Assembly (NCBI RefSeq): GCF_030623445.1
Contig: NZ_CP130613.1
Location: forward strand, 2,232,001-2,296,000
Direction of reading: 5' to 3'
Source: Pseudogemmatithrix spongiicola
GTDB lineage: Bacteria; Gemmatimonadota; Gemmatimonadetes; Gemmatimonadales; Gemmatimonadaceae
Length of the DNA stretch: 64,000 bases
Shown here: positions 47,031 to 56,390 of the stretch, in pieces
Position numbering within the stretch: the first letter of the stretch is position 1
Layout: each line of letters begins with the position of its first letter
Notes under the pieces: generated by a model
The model's database searches: none
What the model saw: only the letters and a program-made list of their open reading frames with translations
What the model was told of the DNA's origin: nothing
Program-made: the position numbers and the translations under genes

Positions 47031-47068
47031 CGAAAACCCCGCCGTGCAGAGACACGGCGGGGTTTTCG
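47031..47068. terminator. Bidirectional-looking terminator after the TonB receptor
   Basis: A perfect 16-bp stem, CGAAAACCCCGCCGTG with CACGGCGGGGTTTTCG, around a six-base loop. Its stem starts with AAAA and ends with TTTT, so it can work in both directions. It separates the receptor from the next lipoprotein gene, which needs its own promoter or read-through. Confidence 0.85.
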
Positions 47069-47098
47069 TTGGGTATCACCCTCACCGTGGATGCTTCC

Positions 47099-48502
47099 AT
47101 GATCCGACCGAAGTCGATGCGCGCCCTCGGGGCCGCGCTGCTTGCCACCGCCGCGCTCAGCGCGTGCAACAACGACGAAGACCCCATCGGTCCGGTGGAG
47201 CCGGGCGCCGCCGTCATCAGCGCCGACATCACGACGAACCGCACGCTGTCGAAGGACACCGTGTACACCCTGCAGGGCTTCATCAAGGTCACCAACGGCG
47301 CCACGCTGACCATCCCGGCCGGCACGCGCATCGTCGGCGACTTCGAGACCGTCGGTTCCGCGCTGTTCGTCACCCGCGGTGCGCGCCTCGTCGCGAACGG
47401 CACGGCCGCCGAGCCGATCGTGTTCACGTCGGAACGTCCCGTCGGCTCGCGCCAGGCCGGTGACTGGGGCGGCTTGATCATCATCGGCAACGCGACCTCC
47501 AACCGTTCGGGCACCGTGGTGCTCGAGGGCACGGGCACCGGCCCGTCGAACCCGCAGCAGGTCTACAGCGGCGGCACGACGGACACGGACAACAGCGGCA
47601 CCCTGCGCTACGTGCGTGTCGAGTTCGCCGGCTACGCCACGGCGACGGACGCCGAGCTGAACTCGTTCACGTTCGCGGCCGTGGGCTCGGGCACGACGAT
47701 GGAATACCTCCAGGTCATGAACGGCCTCGATGACTCCTTCGAGTGGTTCGGCGGCACGGTCGACGGCAAGTACTTCGTCTCGTACGAGTCGGGTGACGAT
47801 CACTTCGACATGTCGGAAGGCTACCGCGGTCGCCTGCAGTACCTGATCGCCTACCAGAGCCGCCTCGTCATCCCGCGTCCGGGCGCCGGCAACGCGTCCA
47901 GCGATCCGCAGGGCATCGAGAACGACGGATGCGCGGGTGCCGGCTGCGACAACGGCCAGAACTCGACGCCGCTCACCACGCCGGTCGTCGCGAACTTCAC
48001 GCTGGTCGGCCCGGGTGCCGGCACCGACGTGGATCCGACCTCGGGGGGCTACGCGATGGTCCTCCGCCGCGGCACGGGCGGCTACTACGTGAACGGCCTC
48101 GTGGCCCGCTGGCCGAAGGCCGCGCTCTCGATCCGCGACGCCGCCACGCTCACGCGCGTCACGGAAGGCACGTTCGACGCCCGCAACATCCTCGCCCTCG
48201 AGACGCCGGCGCTGTTCCACACGAATTCGCTCGCGGACTCCACGGCCCGGAACCTTGTCCGCAACACCACGGCCACCGCGGCGCAGCAGTTCACCACGCT
48301 GACGCTGCCGGCGACCAGCGCGGCCTCGTTCGACTGGACGCCGCAGGCGGGCTCGCTCGCCGCGACCGGTGGCTTGGCGACCTTCACCGGCAACATGGCG
48401 ACGGCCGCCGGCACCTTCGTGACGGGCACCACCTACCGCGGCGCAGCGGCCCCGGGCGGCACGAAGTGGTGGACCGGCTGGACCGTGTACTACGTGAACT
48501 AA
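47099..48502 (+). CDS. Beta-rich lipoprotein, partner of the TonB receptor
   Basis: 467-residue lipoprotein with lipobox LSAC (about Cys21). After an acidic linker (NNDEDPIGP) the sequence is almost all short beta segments: GATLTIPAGTRIVGDFETVG, GDWGGLIIIGNAT, NSGTLRYVRVEFAGY, GTTMEYLQVMNGLDDSFEWFGGTVDGKYFVSYESGDDHFD. The pattern suggests a right-handed parallel beta helix. Similar proteins, as I recall, lie beside TonB-dependent receptors in Bacteroidota and are functionally unassigned. Surface or periplasmic substrate capture for the receptor is the likely role. Start at the ATG before MIRPKSMRALG. Confidence 0.8.
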   Translation: MIRPKSMRALGAALLATAALSACNNDEDPIGPVEPGAAVISADITTNRTLSKDTVYTLQGFIKVTNGATLTIPAGTRIVGDFETVGSALFVTRGARLVANGTAAEPIVFTSERPVGSRQAGDWGGLIIIGNATSNRSGTVVLEGTGTGPSNPQQVYSGGTTDTDNSGTLRYVRVEFAGYATATDAELNSFTFAAVGSGTTMEYLQVMNGLDDSFEWFGGTVDGKYFVSYESGDDHFDMSEGYRGRLQYLIAYQSRLVIPRPGAGNASSDPQGIENDGCAGAGCDNGQNSTPLTTPVVANFTLVGPGAGTDVDPTSGGYAMVLRRGTGGYYVNGLVARWPKAALSIRDAATLTRVTEGTFDARNILALETPALFHTNSLADSTARNLVRNTTATAAQQFTTLTLPATSAASFDWTPQAGSLAATGGLATFTGNMATAAGTFVTGTTYRGAAAPGGTKWWTGWTVYYVN

Positions 48503-48517
48503 CGCCCTACATTTAGC

Positions 48518-48553
48518 AGAGCGGCCGGCGCCCACCGGGGCGCCGGCCGCTCT
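48518..48553. terminator. Long GC hairpin after the beta-rich lipoprotein gene
   Basis: Sixteen perfect base pairs (48518-48533 with 48538-48553) around a four-base loop ACCG, followed by CGCTTTGG. The weak T tract suggests partial termination, which would lower expression of the downstream lipoprotein-pstS-ppx genes. Confidence 0.7.
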
Positions 48554-48570
48554 CGCTTTGGAGACCCCCG

Positions 48571-49191
48571 ATGCCGTCCCTTCGTTTTCGCGTGCTGCTC
48601 CTGGTCGCGATCGCCGTCACCGCGGTCAGCGCCTGCGACCGCGGCACTCCTGGCGCCGCCACCGTGCAGGAGTATCCACCGGGCTACGTCGTCGACTCGG
48701 CGCTGCCGATCGATACGCTGCTCGCCCGCTTCCGCGCCACGCTGCCCGACACGCCGTCCACGCTGGTCGGCGGTGAAGTCTCGCCGGAGCGCCTCACGCG
48801 CGCGCTCCTCGGCGCCATCTCCGCACAGGACACCGCGACGATCCGTCGCCTCGTGCTCAACCGCAGCGAGTTCGGCTGGCTCTACTATCCGCACACCCGT
48901 TACACGCGCCGCCCCTATGAGCTCGGGCCGGACCTGCTCTGGATCCAGGTGAACGAGAACAGCGAGAAGGGCATCGTTCGCCTGCTGCGCCGCTACGGCG
49001 GCTCGCGCCTGCGCTTCGAGGCGCTGGCCTGCCCGGACAGCGCGACCGTCGAGGGACCGAACACGATCACGGGCCCCTGCACCGTGACCTTCGCCGCGGC
49101 GGACTCGGCGGCGCGCACGCTCCAGATCTTCGGCTCGATCATCGCGCGCGACGGGCGCCACAAGTTCGTCAGCTACGCCAACGAGCTCTGA
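48571..49191 (+). CDS. Hypothetical lipoprotein upstream of pstS
   Basis: 206 residues with lipobox VSAC (about Cys22). The mature part carries ERLTRALLGAISAQDTATIRRLVLNRSEFGWLYYPHTRYTRRPYELGPDLLWIQVNENSEKGI, a tidy alpha/beta pattern that I cannot assign. Preceded by GGAGA. One base separates its stop from the pstS-like ATG, so it is coupled to phosphate-binding and polyphosphate genes. It may be an accessory of phosphate capture. Confidence 0.75.
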   Translation: MPSLRFRVLLLVAIAVTAVSACDRGTPGAATVQEYPPGYVVDSALPIDTLLARFRATLPDTPSTLVGGEVSPERLTRALLGAISAQDTATIRRLVLNRSEFGWLYYPHTRYTRRPYELGPDLLWIQVNENSEKGIVRLLRRYGGSRLRFEALACPDSATVEGPNTITGPCTVTFAAADSAARTLQIFGSIIARDGRHKFVSYANEL

Positions 49192-49192
49192 C

Positions 49193-50287
49193 ATGGACCC
49201 CCGACCGCCGCGTCGCAACGTCGGACTGCTGCAGGGCGCCGCCCTGCTCTGGCTGGGGCTGCTCGTGGGCTTCGCGGTCGGCATCGAGTACATCCGCTCG
49301 CGACCCGTGCCGCCGACGCCGTCGGGCGGCATCGACCTCGTCGGCGCGGGTGCCACCTTCCCGTATCCGCTGTATCGCCGCTGGTTCGCCGACTACGGCC
49401 GCGAGACGGGCGTGCGCATCAACTACTTCTCGGTGGGCAGTGCCGAAGGCATCCGCATGCTCCTCGACGGCAACGCGGACTTCGGCGCCTCTGACCGCCC
49501 GCTCACGGCGGACGAACGCGCGCGGGCGCGCTGCGGCCCCGTCGAGATCCCCATGGTGCTCGGGGCGGTCGCGGTGGCGTATCGCCTGAGCGACCTGACG
49601 ACGCCGCTGCGTCTCGACGCGGACGTCCTCTCGGACATCCTCGCCGGCCGCATCCGCCGTTGGGACGACGCGGCGCTGCGGGCGCTGAATCCCGGCGTCG
49701 CCCTGCCCCCGCTGCCGATCACGGTTGTGCGCCGGGCCCGCATCACCGGGACCAGCGCCATGTTCGCGCGGTATCTCGCCTCGAGCGCGCGGGCGTCGGG
49801 CGACGCCGCGCTGACCGCGGCCGGCGCCCAGGTCGAGGGCAATGAAGGCGTGACGGCGGCGATCAGCGCGCAGCCGGGCGCGCTTGGCATCGTCGAGTAC
49901 ACCTACGCGATGCAGGCGAACCTCGACGTCGCGGCGCTCCGCAACGTCGCCGGCGCCTTCGTGCTACCGAGCCCGGCGTCCATCGCCGCGGCGGCCCGTG
50001 AGCGACTCGATGCGTCGAGCATCGACACCACACTCGGTGTCATCGGCGCGCGGGATGCCGTGGCCTATCCGGTGGTCGGCGTCACCCGCATCGTGGCCGA
50101 TGCGGCGCTTGGCGACACGGCGCGTGCCGCGCACTTCCTGGCCTTCGCCCGCTGGGCCCTCGGCGATGGCGCCGCGGTCGCGGCGGAAGTAGGCTATGCA
50201 GCGTTGCCCGACGCGATCGCCGACGCCCAGCGCCGACGACTCGCCGCCCTGCGGCCCGGCCGCTGCCCCTCGCCCCGCACGCCGTGA
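49193..50287 (+). CDS. pstS: PstS-like phosphate-binding protein with membrane anchor
   Basis: 364-residue periplasmic binding protein. The phosphate-site motifs are conserved: GAGATFPYPLYRRWFADY, GSAEGIRMLLDGNADFGASDRPLT, and GTSAMFARYL. GNEGVTAAISAQPGALGIVEYTYA is the C-terminal hallmark. Residues 11-30 form a hydrophobic segment without a lipobox or clear cleavage site, so the protein is probably anchored in the inner membrane rather than free. PstC, PstA and PstB are not in the window; the only inner-membrane phosphate carrier here is PiT. GTGA overlap with the following ppx gene. Confidence 0.88.
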   Translation: MDPRPPRRNVGLLQGAALLWLGLLVGFAVGIEYIRSRPVPPTPSGGIDLVGAGATFPYPLYRRWFADYGRETGVRINYFSVGSAEGIRMLLDGNADFGASDRPLTADERARARCGPVEIPMVLGAVAVAYRLSDLTTPLRLDADVLSDILAGRIRRWDDAALRALNPGVALPPLPITVVRRARITGTSAMFARYLASSARASGDAALTAAGAQVEGNEGVTAAISAQPGALGIVEYTYAMQANLDVAALRNVAGAFVLPSPASIAAAARERLDASSIDTTLGVIGARDAVAYPVVGVTRIVADAALGDTARAAHFLAFARWALGDGAAVAAEVGYAALPDAIADAQRRRLAALRPGRCPSPRTP

Positions 50288-51900
50288 CGCACCCGAAGCC
50301 GAGCGAGAGTCCGTACCGCAGCGCGCGCGACGAGCGCGAGCAGCGCATCGCGGCCATCGACATCGGTTCCAACTCCATCCGGCAGATCGTCGCGGATGTG
50401 TTTCCCGACGGCACCATCCGCGTCGTCGATGAAATGAAGGCCGCGCCGCGCCTCGGTGCCGGCCTCGACGAACTCGGGCGCCTCGACGATGGCCATATGG
50501 CCGAAGCCATCGAGGCGCTGACGCGCATGGGCACCTTGGCGCGCCAGCTCGGCGCCAAGCGGATCGAGGCGGTGGCCACCAGCGCCGTGCGCGACGCCGC
50601 CAACGGCCAGGGATTCCTGACCCGCGTACGCCGCGAGACCGGACTCAAGGTCCGTCTGCTGCACGGCGAGGAAGAGGCGCGGCTCGCCTTCCGCTCGGCG
50701 CTGGCGCACTTCGAGCTCGGCGCCGGCCGCTCGGTCGTGATGGACATCGGCGGCGGCTCTCTGGAGTTGGCGCTCGCGGCTGAAGGCTTGGTCGAGCGGC
50801 TGATGACCTTCCCCTTCGGCGCGATCCGCATGACGGAGCAGTTCCTCGCGGGCGGCAACGGCCCGAAGGGCGTGAAGAAGCTCCGGAAGCACGTGCGGCA
50901 GGCGATCCGCAAGGCACTGCCGCTGCGCGACTGGCGTGGCGCCGAGGTCATCGGCTCGGGCGGGACGTTCACCAACCTCGCCGGCATGTTCCTCGCACGG
51001 CAGGGCATCCGCGTGCGCAGCGTGCACGGCACGCGCATCCCGCGGCACGAGGTGGAACACATCCTCGAGCAGCTCGCGGCGATGACGCCGGAGGAGCGGC
51101 TCGCGGTCGAAGGCTTGAACCCCGGTCGCGCCGACATCATCGTGGCCGGCCTCGCGGTGGCGGCGGAAGTCCTGGCGCGCGTCGAACCGCGCGAGCTCGC
51201 GGCCAGCGGCTATGGCATCCGCGAGGGACTGCTGCTCGAGACGGCGCGCGTGAAAGCCGTGATCGCCGATCCGGGCGAGGCCCGCGAGCGCTCCGTGATG
51301 GCCTTCGCCGAACGCTGCCACTACGAGGCGCCGCATTCGCAGCAGGTGCGGACCTTGGCCCTGCAGCTCTTCGATGCGTTGGGCACGCGCCTCGGCTGCG
51401 ACCCGGCGGACCGACAGACGCTCTCCGATGCGGCGCTGCTGCACGACGTGGGCTACCACATCAACTATCAGGGCCACCACAAGCACTCGTTCCACTTGAT
51501 CCAGCACGCCGACCTGCTCGGCATTCCGCCTGACGAGCAGATCGTGATCGCGCACGTGGCGCGCTACCACCGCGGCAGCGAGCCCAAGCGCAAGCACGAG
51601 GAGTTCTGTTCGCTGGACCGCGAGACGCGCGAGCGCATCCGACGCCTCAGCGCCATCCTGCGCGTGGCCGACGGCCTGGACCGCGGTCACGTGCGCGCCG
51701 TGGAGCGCGTGAAGGTGCGCTGGCTCGAGCGCGCGATCCGCGTGACGCCGGTCCCGCGGCGCGCCAACGCGCCGCTGCGGCTCGAGCTCTGGGGCGCGAG
51801 CCGCAAGAGCGGCCTCCTGGCGGATGTCGCGGGCCTGCCGGTGGAGATCGTCGGGCCGGACGGCACGGTGTACGTGCCGGACGACGCCGACAGCGCCTGA
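50284..51900 (+). CDS. ppx: Exopolyphosphatase / pppGpp phosphohydrolase (Ppx/GppA)
   Basis: 538-residue enzyme. Two actin-like ASKHA subdomains (AIDIGSNSIRQIVADV at 24-39, MDIGGGSLELAL near 152, VIGSGGTFTNLAGM near 222) bear the polyphosphate hydrolase site, and a C-terminal HD domain follows (LLHDVGYHINYQGHHKHS near 395). Degrades polyphosphate or pppGpp. Coupled to the PstS-like gene by GTGA. Its stop directly abuts the stop of the convergent porin gene, with no spacer. Confidence 0.94.
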   Translation: MTHPKPSESPYRSARDEREQRIAAIDIGSNSIRQIVADVFPDGTIRVVDEMKAAPRLGAGLDELGRLDDGHMAEAIEALTRMGTLARQLGAKRIEAVATSAVRDAANGQGFLTRVRRETGLKVRLLHGEEEARLAFRSALAHFELGAGRSVVMDIGGGSLELALAAEGLVERLMTFPFGAIRMTEQFLAGGNGPKGVKKLRKHVRQAIRKALPLRDWRGAEVIGSGGTFTNLAGMFLARQGIRVRSVHGTRIPRHEVEHILEQLAAMTPEERLAVEGLNPGRADIIVAGLAVAAEVLARVEPRELAASGYGIREGLLLETARVKAVIADPGEARERSVMAFAERCHYEAPHSQQVRTLALQLFDALGTRLGCDPADRQTLSDAALLHDVGYHINYQGHHKHSFHLIQHADLLGIPPDEQIVIAHVARYHRGSEPKRKHEEFCSLDRETRERIRRLSAILRVADGLDRGHVRAVERVKVRWLERAIRVTPVPRRANAPLRLELWGASRKSGLLADVAGLPVEIVGPDGTVYVPDDADSA

Positions 51901-53106
51901 CTAGATCCCGAACTCGAAGGACGTGCGGGCCGTCCAGCCGCCGCGCGTCGCACCGGTCACGCCATTGCGGTAGTCGTCGCGGATGGCTTCCGCCTGCCAC
52001 TTCACGCGGTGCCCATGGAAGTACCGCGTGAACACCAGGGACTGCTGGCGTTGGCGCTCGAACTGTGCCCGCACATCGGCGTGGGGATCCACCGTGCTCC
52101 AGCGCGCGCCGATCTCCACCCCGCGCGGGAAGTAGTACGACGCCTGCACGTTCGTCCCGCTGCCCGTCAGGACGGCCCGCGTCGAGGCTCCGGACGTCGT
52201 GATCGGATTGGCCGCCCGGCGCTGTCCGAACTCCATCGCCGTCGCGAATCCGCGGTATTTGAACAGCAGGTCGGCGAGCAGGACGTCCATGTCCCGCGGC
52301 GCGTAGAGAAAGCGCCCGAGTTGTCCACCGGCACGCTCGGCCTGGTCGTTGTGGTTGAGCGTCACGCCCAGCGCCAGGCGCGGCGCCGGTTCGCGCAGGA
52401 GGTCGCCCTCGAAGTTGTCGCCGCCGCCCGTGAATGCGCCCAGCGGATGCACCTCGACACGCCCCGTGTAGGAGAGACCAGGATTCCCCGTTTGGACGGA
52501 CCGTCCCTCGCCGCTCGTGACGGCGGCGCTGAGGATGACGGGCCGGGTGCTGCGTCCGCGCGTGTATGTCGTCCACAGCCCCATGTCACGGTCGATGGTG
52601 AAGGCGCCGTTGACGATGGAGCGGTCCGGAAACTGCTGCTCGCCGGAGGAGATCACGCGCTGCCGGTTGCCTGGCAGCTTCGTCTGCCCGCCCATGATCA
52701 CGAGCTGCGGGGTGGCCTGAAAGCTCACCGTCGCGTCACGCAACACGTTCGGGAAGCCTGAGTTCTCGAAGTCCATGTCGCCGCGCGAGAACGACAGCTG
52801 CACGTTGACCTTGAAGCGCGGATCCCAGACCACGCTCTCGAAGCGGAAGCGCGCGCGGCGGATCGCCATCGTCGCGCTGCTCAGCCCCTCGGCCCCGTCG
52901 TCCCGGGAGAACACCGCCCACTGCTGGATGCGGAACCGCAACGCGAGGTAGCTGAAGCCGTCGCTGCCGGAGAAGACGAGGCCCTTGGAGGTGAAGTCGA
53001 GCGGGCGGCGGGCGGCGGAATCGCGCGGGGCGGTGGTCTGGGCCGCCGCGATCGCCGGGAGGACACACAGGGCGACGGCAGCGGACCGGACGATGGACAG
53101 GTTCAT
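51901..53106 (-). CDS. OprP/OprO-type phosphate-selective porin
   Basis: 401-residue outer-membrane porin with a signal peptide (1-22, ending IAAA). The signature blocks of Porin_O_P are LDFTSKGLVFSGSDGFSYLALRFRIQQWAVF, RRARFRFESVVWDPRFKVNVQLSFS and FARYFHGH-like end strands, ending FEFGI with terminal hydrophobic residue. Takes up phosphate or polyphosphate. 50 bases after ppk on the same strand, so it may be the last gene of the phoU-pit-ppk operon or have its own promoter. Confidence 0.9.
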   Translation of the reverse strand: MNLSIVRSAAVALCVLPAIAAAQTTAPRDSAARRPLDFTSKGLVFSGSDGFSYLALRFRIQQWAVFSRDDGAEGLSSATMAIRRARFRFESVVWDPRFKVNVQLSFSRGDMDFENSGFPNVLRDATVSFQATPQLVIMGGQTKLPGNRQRVISSGEQQFPDRSIVNGAFTIDRDMGLWTTYTRGRSTRPVILSAAVTSGEGRSVQTGNPGLSYTGRVEVHPLGAFTGGGDNFEGDLLREPAPRLALGVTLNHNDQAERAGGQLGRFLYAPRDMDVLLADLLFKYRGFATAMEFGQRRAANPITTSGASTRAVLTGSGTNVQASYYFPRGVEIGARWSTVDPHADVRAQFERQRQQSLVFTRYFHGHRVKWQAEAIRDDYRNGVTGATRGGWTARTSFEFGI

Positions 53107-53120
53107 GTCGCGAAACCTGT

Positions 53121-53137
53121 CGTGACCTGTTCGTTGC
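53121..53137 (+). promoter_or_regulatory. Pho-box-like repeat upstream of the porin gene, reversed
   Basis: CGTGAC-N5-CGTTGC with an 11-base period on the plus strand, 14 bases from the porin start, but pointing away from it. It fits the motif, though its orientation makes function doubtful. Confidence 0.25.
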
Positions 53138-53156
53138 GTAAAGCCTCGTGACGCGC

Positions 53157-55346
53157 TCAGCCCGCGAACGCCCGAAACTCCGCCGTCGAACTGGGGGGCC
53201 GTCCCGGCGCGCCGCCCTCGCGCCGCAATGCCGAGGTCTCGAACACGAAGGCCCCGCTCTCGCGACTGCCGCCCCAGCTGTCGCGGAGGAGCATCCGGTG
53301 CGTGGCGCGTTCGCCGCGACCGGGCTCCGGGTGCCGCTGCACGTAGGTGCCGTCGGGCTGCAGGTCCCAGGCCTGCCGGTTGTCGGCGAGGCAGACCTCG
53401 AGCACCGACTGCAGGCGCTTCTTGAACAGCGCATGCTCCACGGGCGTCACGACCTCGACTCGGCGATCGAGGTTGCGGGGCATCCAGTCGGCCGATCCGA
53501 AGTAGTACTCCGGCGCGCCGTCATTGCCGAACATCCAGATGCGCGAGTGTTCGAGGAAGCGCCCGATGATGCTGATGACGCGGATGCGCTCGGAGAGCCC
53601 GACCACGCCGGGCCGCAGGCAGCAGATGCCCCGGATGATGAGGTCGATCTCGACGCCCGCTTGCGAGGCCTCGTATAGGGCCTCGATGATCTGCGAGTCG
53701 ACGAGGGCGTTCATCTTGGCGATGATGCGCCCCCCGCGCCCGGCCCGCCCGTGCGCCGTCTCGCGGGTGATGAGGTCCATGATGCGGCCGCGCATGTTCA
53801 CCGGCGCGACGATCAGGCGCCGATACTCGCGCTGGCGCGAGTATCCGGTGAGCGAGTTGAAGAGCTCGCTGATGTCGGCCCCGATGGCTTCGTCGCAGGT
53901 GATCAGCCCGAGGTCGGTGTAGATGCGGGCCGTGCGCGTGTTGTAGTTGCCGGTCCCGATGTGCACGTAGCGGCGGATGCCATCCGCCTCCTTGCGCACG
54001 ACCAGCGCCGTCTTGGTGTGCGTCTTGAGACCCGGCAGGCCGTAGACCACGTGCACGCCGAACGATTCCAGCGTGCGCGCCCAGGCGATGTTGTTGATCT
54101 CGTCGAAGCGCGCCTGCAGCTCGACCAGCACGGCGACCTGCTTGCCGCGCTGCGCCGCCTCGGTGAGCGCCTGCACGATGGCGCCGTCGCCGGAGGTGCG
54201 GTACAGCGTCATCTTGATGGCCAGCACGTGCTCGTCGCGCGCCGCGCTCTCGATGAAGGTCTCGACCGAGGCCCCGAACGAGTCGAACGGGTGATGGACG
54301 AGGATCTCCTGCTCACGCACCACGTCGAAGATCGAGCGCGTCGTGTCGCGCAGCTCCGGCGGCACGGCCGGGATCAGCGGCGGCTCGCGGTGTTCGGGGA
54401 AGTCCAGCGACGACAGCGGCATCAGGTCCGAAAGGTCGAGCATCGGCCCCGGGATGTGCAGCTCGCGCGAAGTGAGCGGCGCCATCTCCGGCGCCTCGCT
54501 GCCGCGGATCTCGTCGAGCAGCAGCTCCTGCAGGTGCGCCGGCGTCCCCTCCTCCACTTCGAGGCGCACCACTTCACCGAAGCGACGCTGGAAGAGCTGC
54601 TCCTCGATCGTCGCCAGCAGGTCTTCCGGCTCCTCGGTGTGCGAGATCTCGAGGTCCGAGTAGCGCGTGATGCGGAAGGTCCAGGCGCCGAGGATCTCCA
54701 TCCCGGGGAACAGCGTGTCGAGCCGCGCCGCGATCAACCGCTCCAGCGCCACGAAACTGTTGGGCCGGCCGGTCGGCACCCAGCGCGGCAGCGACTTCGG
54801 CACCTTCACGCGGGCGAAGCGGATGTCGCCCTTCTCCGGATCTCGCAACTCCACCGCCAGCGACAGCGACAGGTTGGAGATGTACGGGAACGGATGGCCG
54901 GGATCCACCGCCAGCGGCGTCAGCACCGGGAAGACGGTGTCCTCGTAGTACGTGCCGATCGCGGCGCGTTCGTCGTCCTCGAGCGTCCGGGGATCGAGCA
55001 CCCGCACGCCGACGTCCGCGAGCGCGGGCAGCAGCGTCCCGTGCAAGAGCGAACGGGCCCGCGCGTCGAGCTCGCGGACCCGCAGGTCGATCAGGTCAAG
55101 CTGTTCCGCCGGCGTCAGCCCGTCGGACGGCGTCTGGAGCACGCCGGCCGACAGCTGCCGCCGGAGGCCCGCCACGCGCACCATGAAGAACTCGTCGAGG
55201 TTCGAGCCGTAGATGGACAGGAACTTCACGCGCTCCAGCAGCGGCGTGCGCTCGTCCTCGGCCTCGTGCAGCACCCGCGCGTTGAACTCGAGCCACGACA
55301 GCTCGCGGTTCAGGAACGCCGGGTTCTTCGAGGCCAGCGGGATCAT
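53157..55346 (-). CDS. ppk: Polyphosphate kinase 1
   Basis: 729-residue enzyme that builds polyphosphate from ATP. The N domain (FLNRELSWLEFNARVLHEAEDERTPLLERVKFLSIYGSNLDEFFMVRVAGL), head domain, and two phospholipase-D-like catalytic domains are complete. The active-site histidines are in YVHIGTGNYNTRTARIYTDLGL and LKTHTKTALV. It follows pit after four bases and, with the PhoU-like gene, forms a phosphate uptake-and-store operon. Confidence 0.97.
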   Translation of the reverse strand: MIPLASKNPAFLNRELSWLEFNARVLHEAEDERTPLLERVKFLSIYGSNLDEFFMVRVAGLRRQLSAGVLQTPSDGLTPAEQLDLIDLRVRELDARARSLLHGTLLPALADVGVRVLDPRTLEDDERAAIGTYYEDTVFPVLTPLAVDPGHPFPYISNLSLSLAVELRDPEKGDIRFARVKVPKSLPRWVPTGRPNSFVALERLIAARLDTLFPGMEILGAWTFRITRYSDLEISHTEEPEDLLATIEEQLFQRRFGEVVRLEVEEGTPAHLQELLLDEIRGSEAPEMAPLTSRELHIPGPMLDLSDLMPLSSLDFPEHREPPLIPAVPPELRDTTRSIFDVVREQEILVHHPFDSFGASVETFIESAARDEHVLAIKMTLYRTSGDGAIVQALTEAAQRGKQVAVLVELQARFDEINNIAWARTLESFGVHVVYGLPGLKTHTKTALVVRKEADGIRRYVHIGTGNYNTRTARIYTDLGLITCDEAIGADISELFNSLTGYSRQREYRRLIVAPVNMRGRIMDLITRETAHGRAGRGGRIIAKMNALVDSQIIEALYEASQAGVEIDLIIRGICCLRPGVVGLSERIRVISIIGRFLEHSRIWMFGNDGAPEYYFGSADWMPRNLDRRVEVVTPVEHALFKKRLQSVLEVCLADNRQAWDLQPDGTYVQRHPEPGRGERATHRMLLRDSWGGSRESGAFVFETSALRREGGAPGRPPSSTAEFRAFAG

Positions 55347-55350
55347 CGGC

Positions 55351-56382
55351 TCAGCCGCGGAACGCGGCGACGAGCAGGTACGAAATCGCCGCGACCGCCG
55401 CCGAGGCGGGGATCGTGATGATCCAGGCCCAGATCATGCGGCTGGCCACGCCCCAGCGCACCGCCGAGAGGCGCTGCGTCGCGCCCACGCCGACGATGGC
55501 GCCCGAGATCGTGTGCGTCGTCGACACCGGGATGCCGAGGAACGTCGCAAGGAAGATTGCCGACGCGCCACCCGTCTCGGCGCAGAACCCGCCGATGGGC
55601 CGCAGCTTCGTGACGCGCGAGCCCAGCGTGTGCACGATGCGCCAACCGCCCATCAGCGTGCCCATCGCGATGGCGAAGTGCGCGCCGAGCTTGATCCAGA
55701 ACGGGATCTCGTCGCCCGACGAGATGTAGAAGTGCCGGAGGAAGCCGGTCTCGTCGACGAAGTACATCTGCCCCGCGACGAGCAGCGACACGATGATGCC
55801 CATGGTCTTCTGGGCGTCGTTGGCGCCGTGCGACAGCGAGAACAGGGCCGAACTGGTGATCTGCATGCCGCGGAACAGCGGCTCCATCTTGGCCGGCCGC
55901 TGGTTGCGGAAGAGCCACATCGTGCCGACCATCAGCGCCCAGCCCGCCGCCATGCCGACCAGCGGCGAGACCACGATGAAGATGATGGTCTTGGTCCACC
56001 CCGACGCGATGATCGCCGGGAAGCCCGCCTTGGTGATCGCCGCGCCCGCGTAGCCACCGATGAGCGCGTGCGACGAGCTCGAGGGGATGCCGTACCACCA
56101 GGTGATGAGGTTCCAGGTGATCGCGCCGAGCAGGCCGGCGAGGATCACGTCCGGATTCACCACGGCGAGGTCGATCATGCCCTTGCCGATCGTCTTCGCG
56201 ACCTTGGTGTCGAAGAGGAACAGCGCGAGGAAGTTGAACGTCGCGGCCCACACGACGGCCGTGAACGGGCTGAGCACCCGCGTCCCCACGATGGTGGCGA
56301 TGGAATTCGCCGAGTCGTGGAAGCCGTTGATGTAGTCGAAGATGAACGCCACCAGGACGATGACGAGGATATACCAGACCAC
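55351..56382 (-). CDS. pit: PiT-family low-affinity phosphate transporter
   Basis: 343-residue inner-membrane carrier. Both copies of the PiT signature are visible: DYINGFHDSANSIATIVGTRVL near the N-terminus and SHGANDAQKTMGII in the middle, with PSSSSHALIGGYAG and PVSTTHTISGAIVGVG in the repeat halves. GTG at 56382 is chosen so that the first membrane segment starts the protein; a longer form would run into the DUF47 gene. Eight bases behind the PhoU-like gene and four before ppk. Confidence 0.95.
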   Translation of the reverse strand: MVWYILVIVLVAFIFDYINGFHDSANSIATIVGTRVLSPFTAVVWAATFNFLALFLFDTKVAKTIGKGMIDLAVVNPDVILAGLLGAITWNLITWWYGIPSSSSHALIGGYAGAAITKAGFPAIIASGWTKTIIFIVVSPLVGMAAGWALMVGTMWLFRNQRPAKMEPLFRGMQITSSALFSLSHGANDAQKTMGIIVSLLVAGQMYFVDETGFLRHFYISSGDEIPFWIKLGAHFAIAMGTLMGGWRIVHTLGSRVTKLRPIGGFCAETGGASAIFLATFLGIPVSTTHTISGAIVGVGATQRLSAVRWGVASRMIWAWIITIPASAAVAAISYLLVAAFRG

Positions 56383-56390
56383 GGCGACGC

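Noticed and set aside
47015-47031. CGTGAC-N5-CGTGAC repeat before the beta-rich lipoprotein gene as a Pho box
   Set aside because: It has the right period, but it abuts the terminator stem (from 47031) and has no AT-rich -10 after it; transcription from it would start inside the hairpin. Kept out of the main set.
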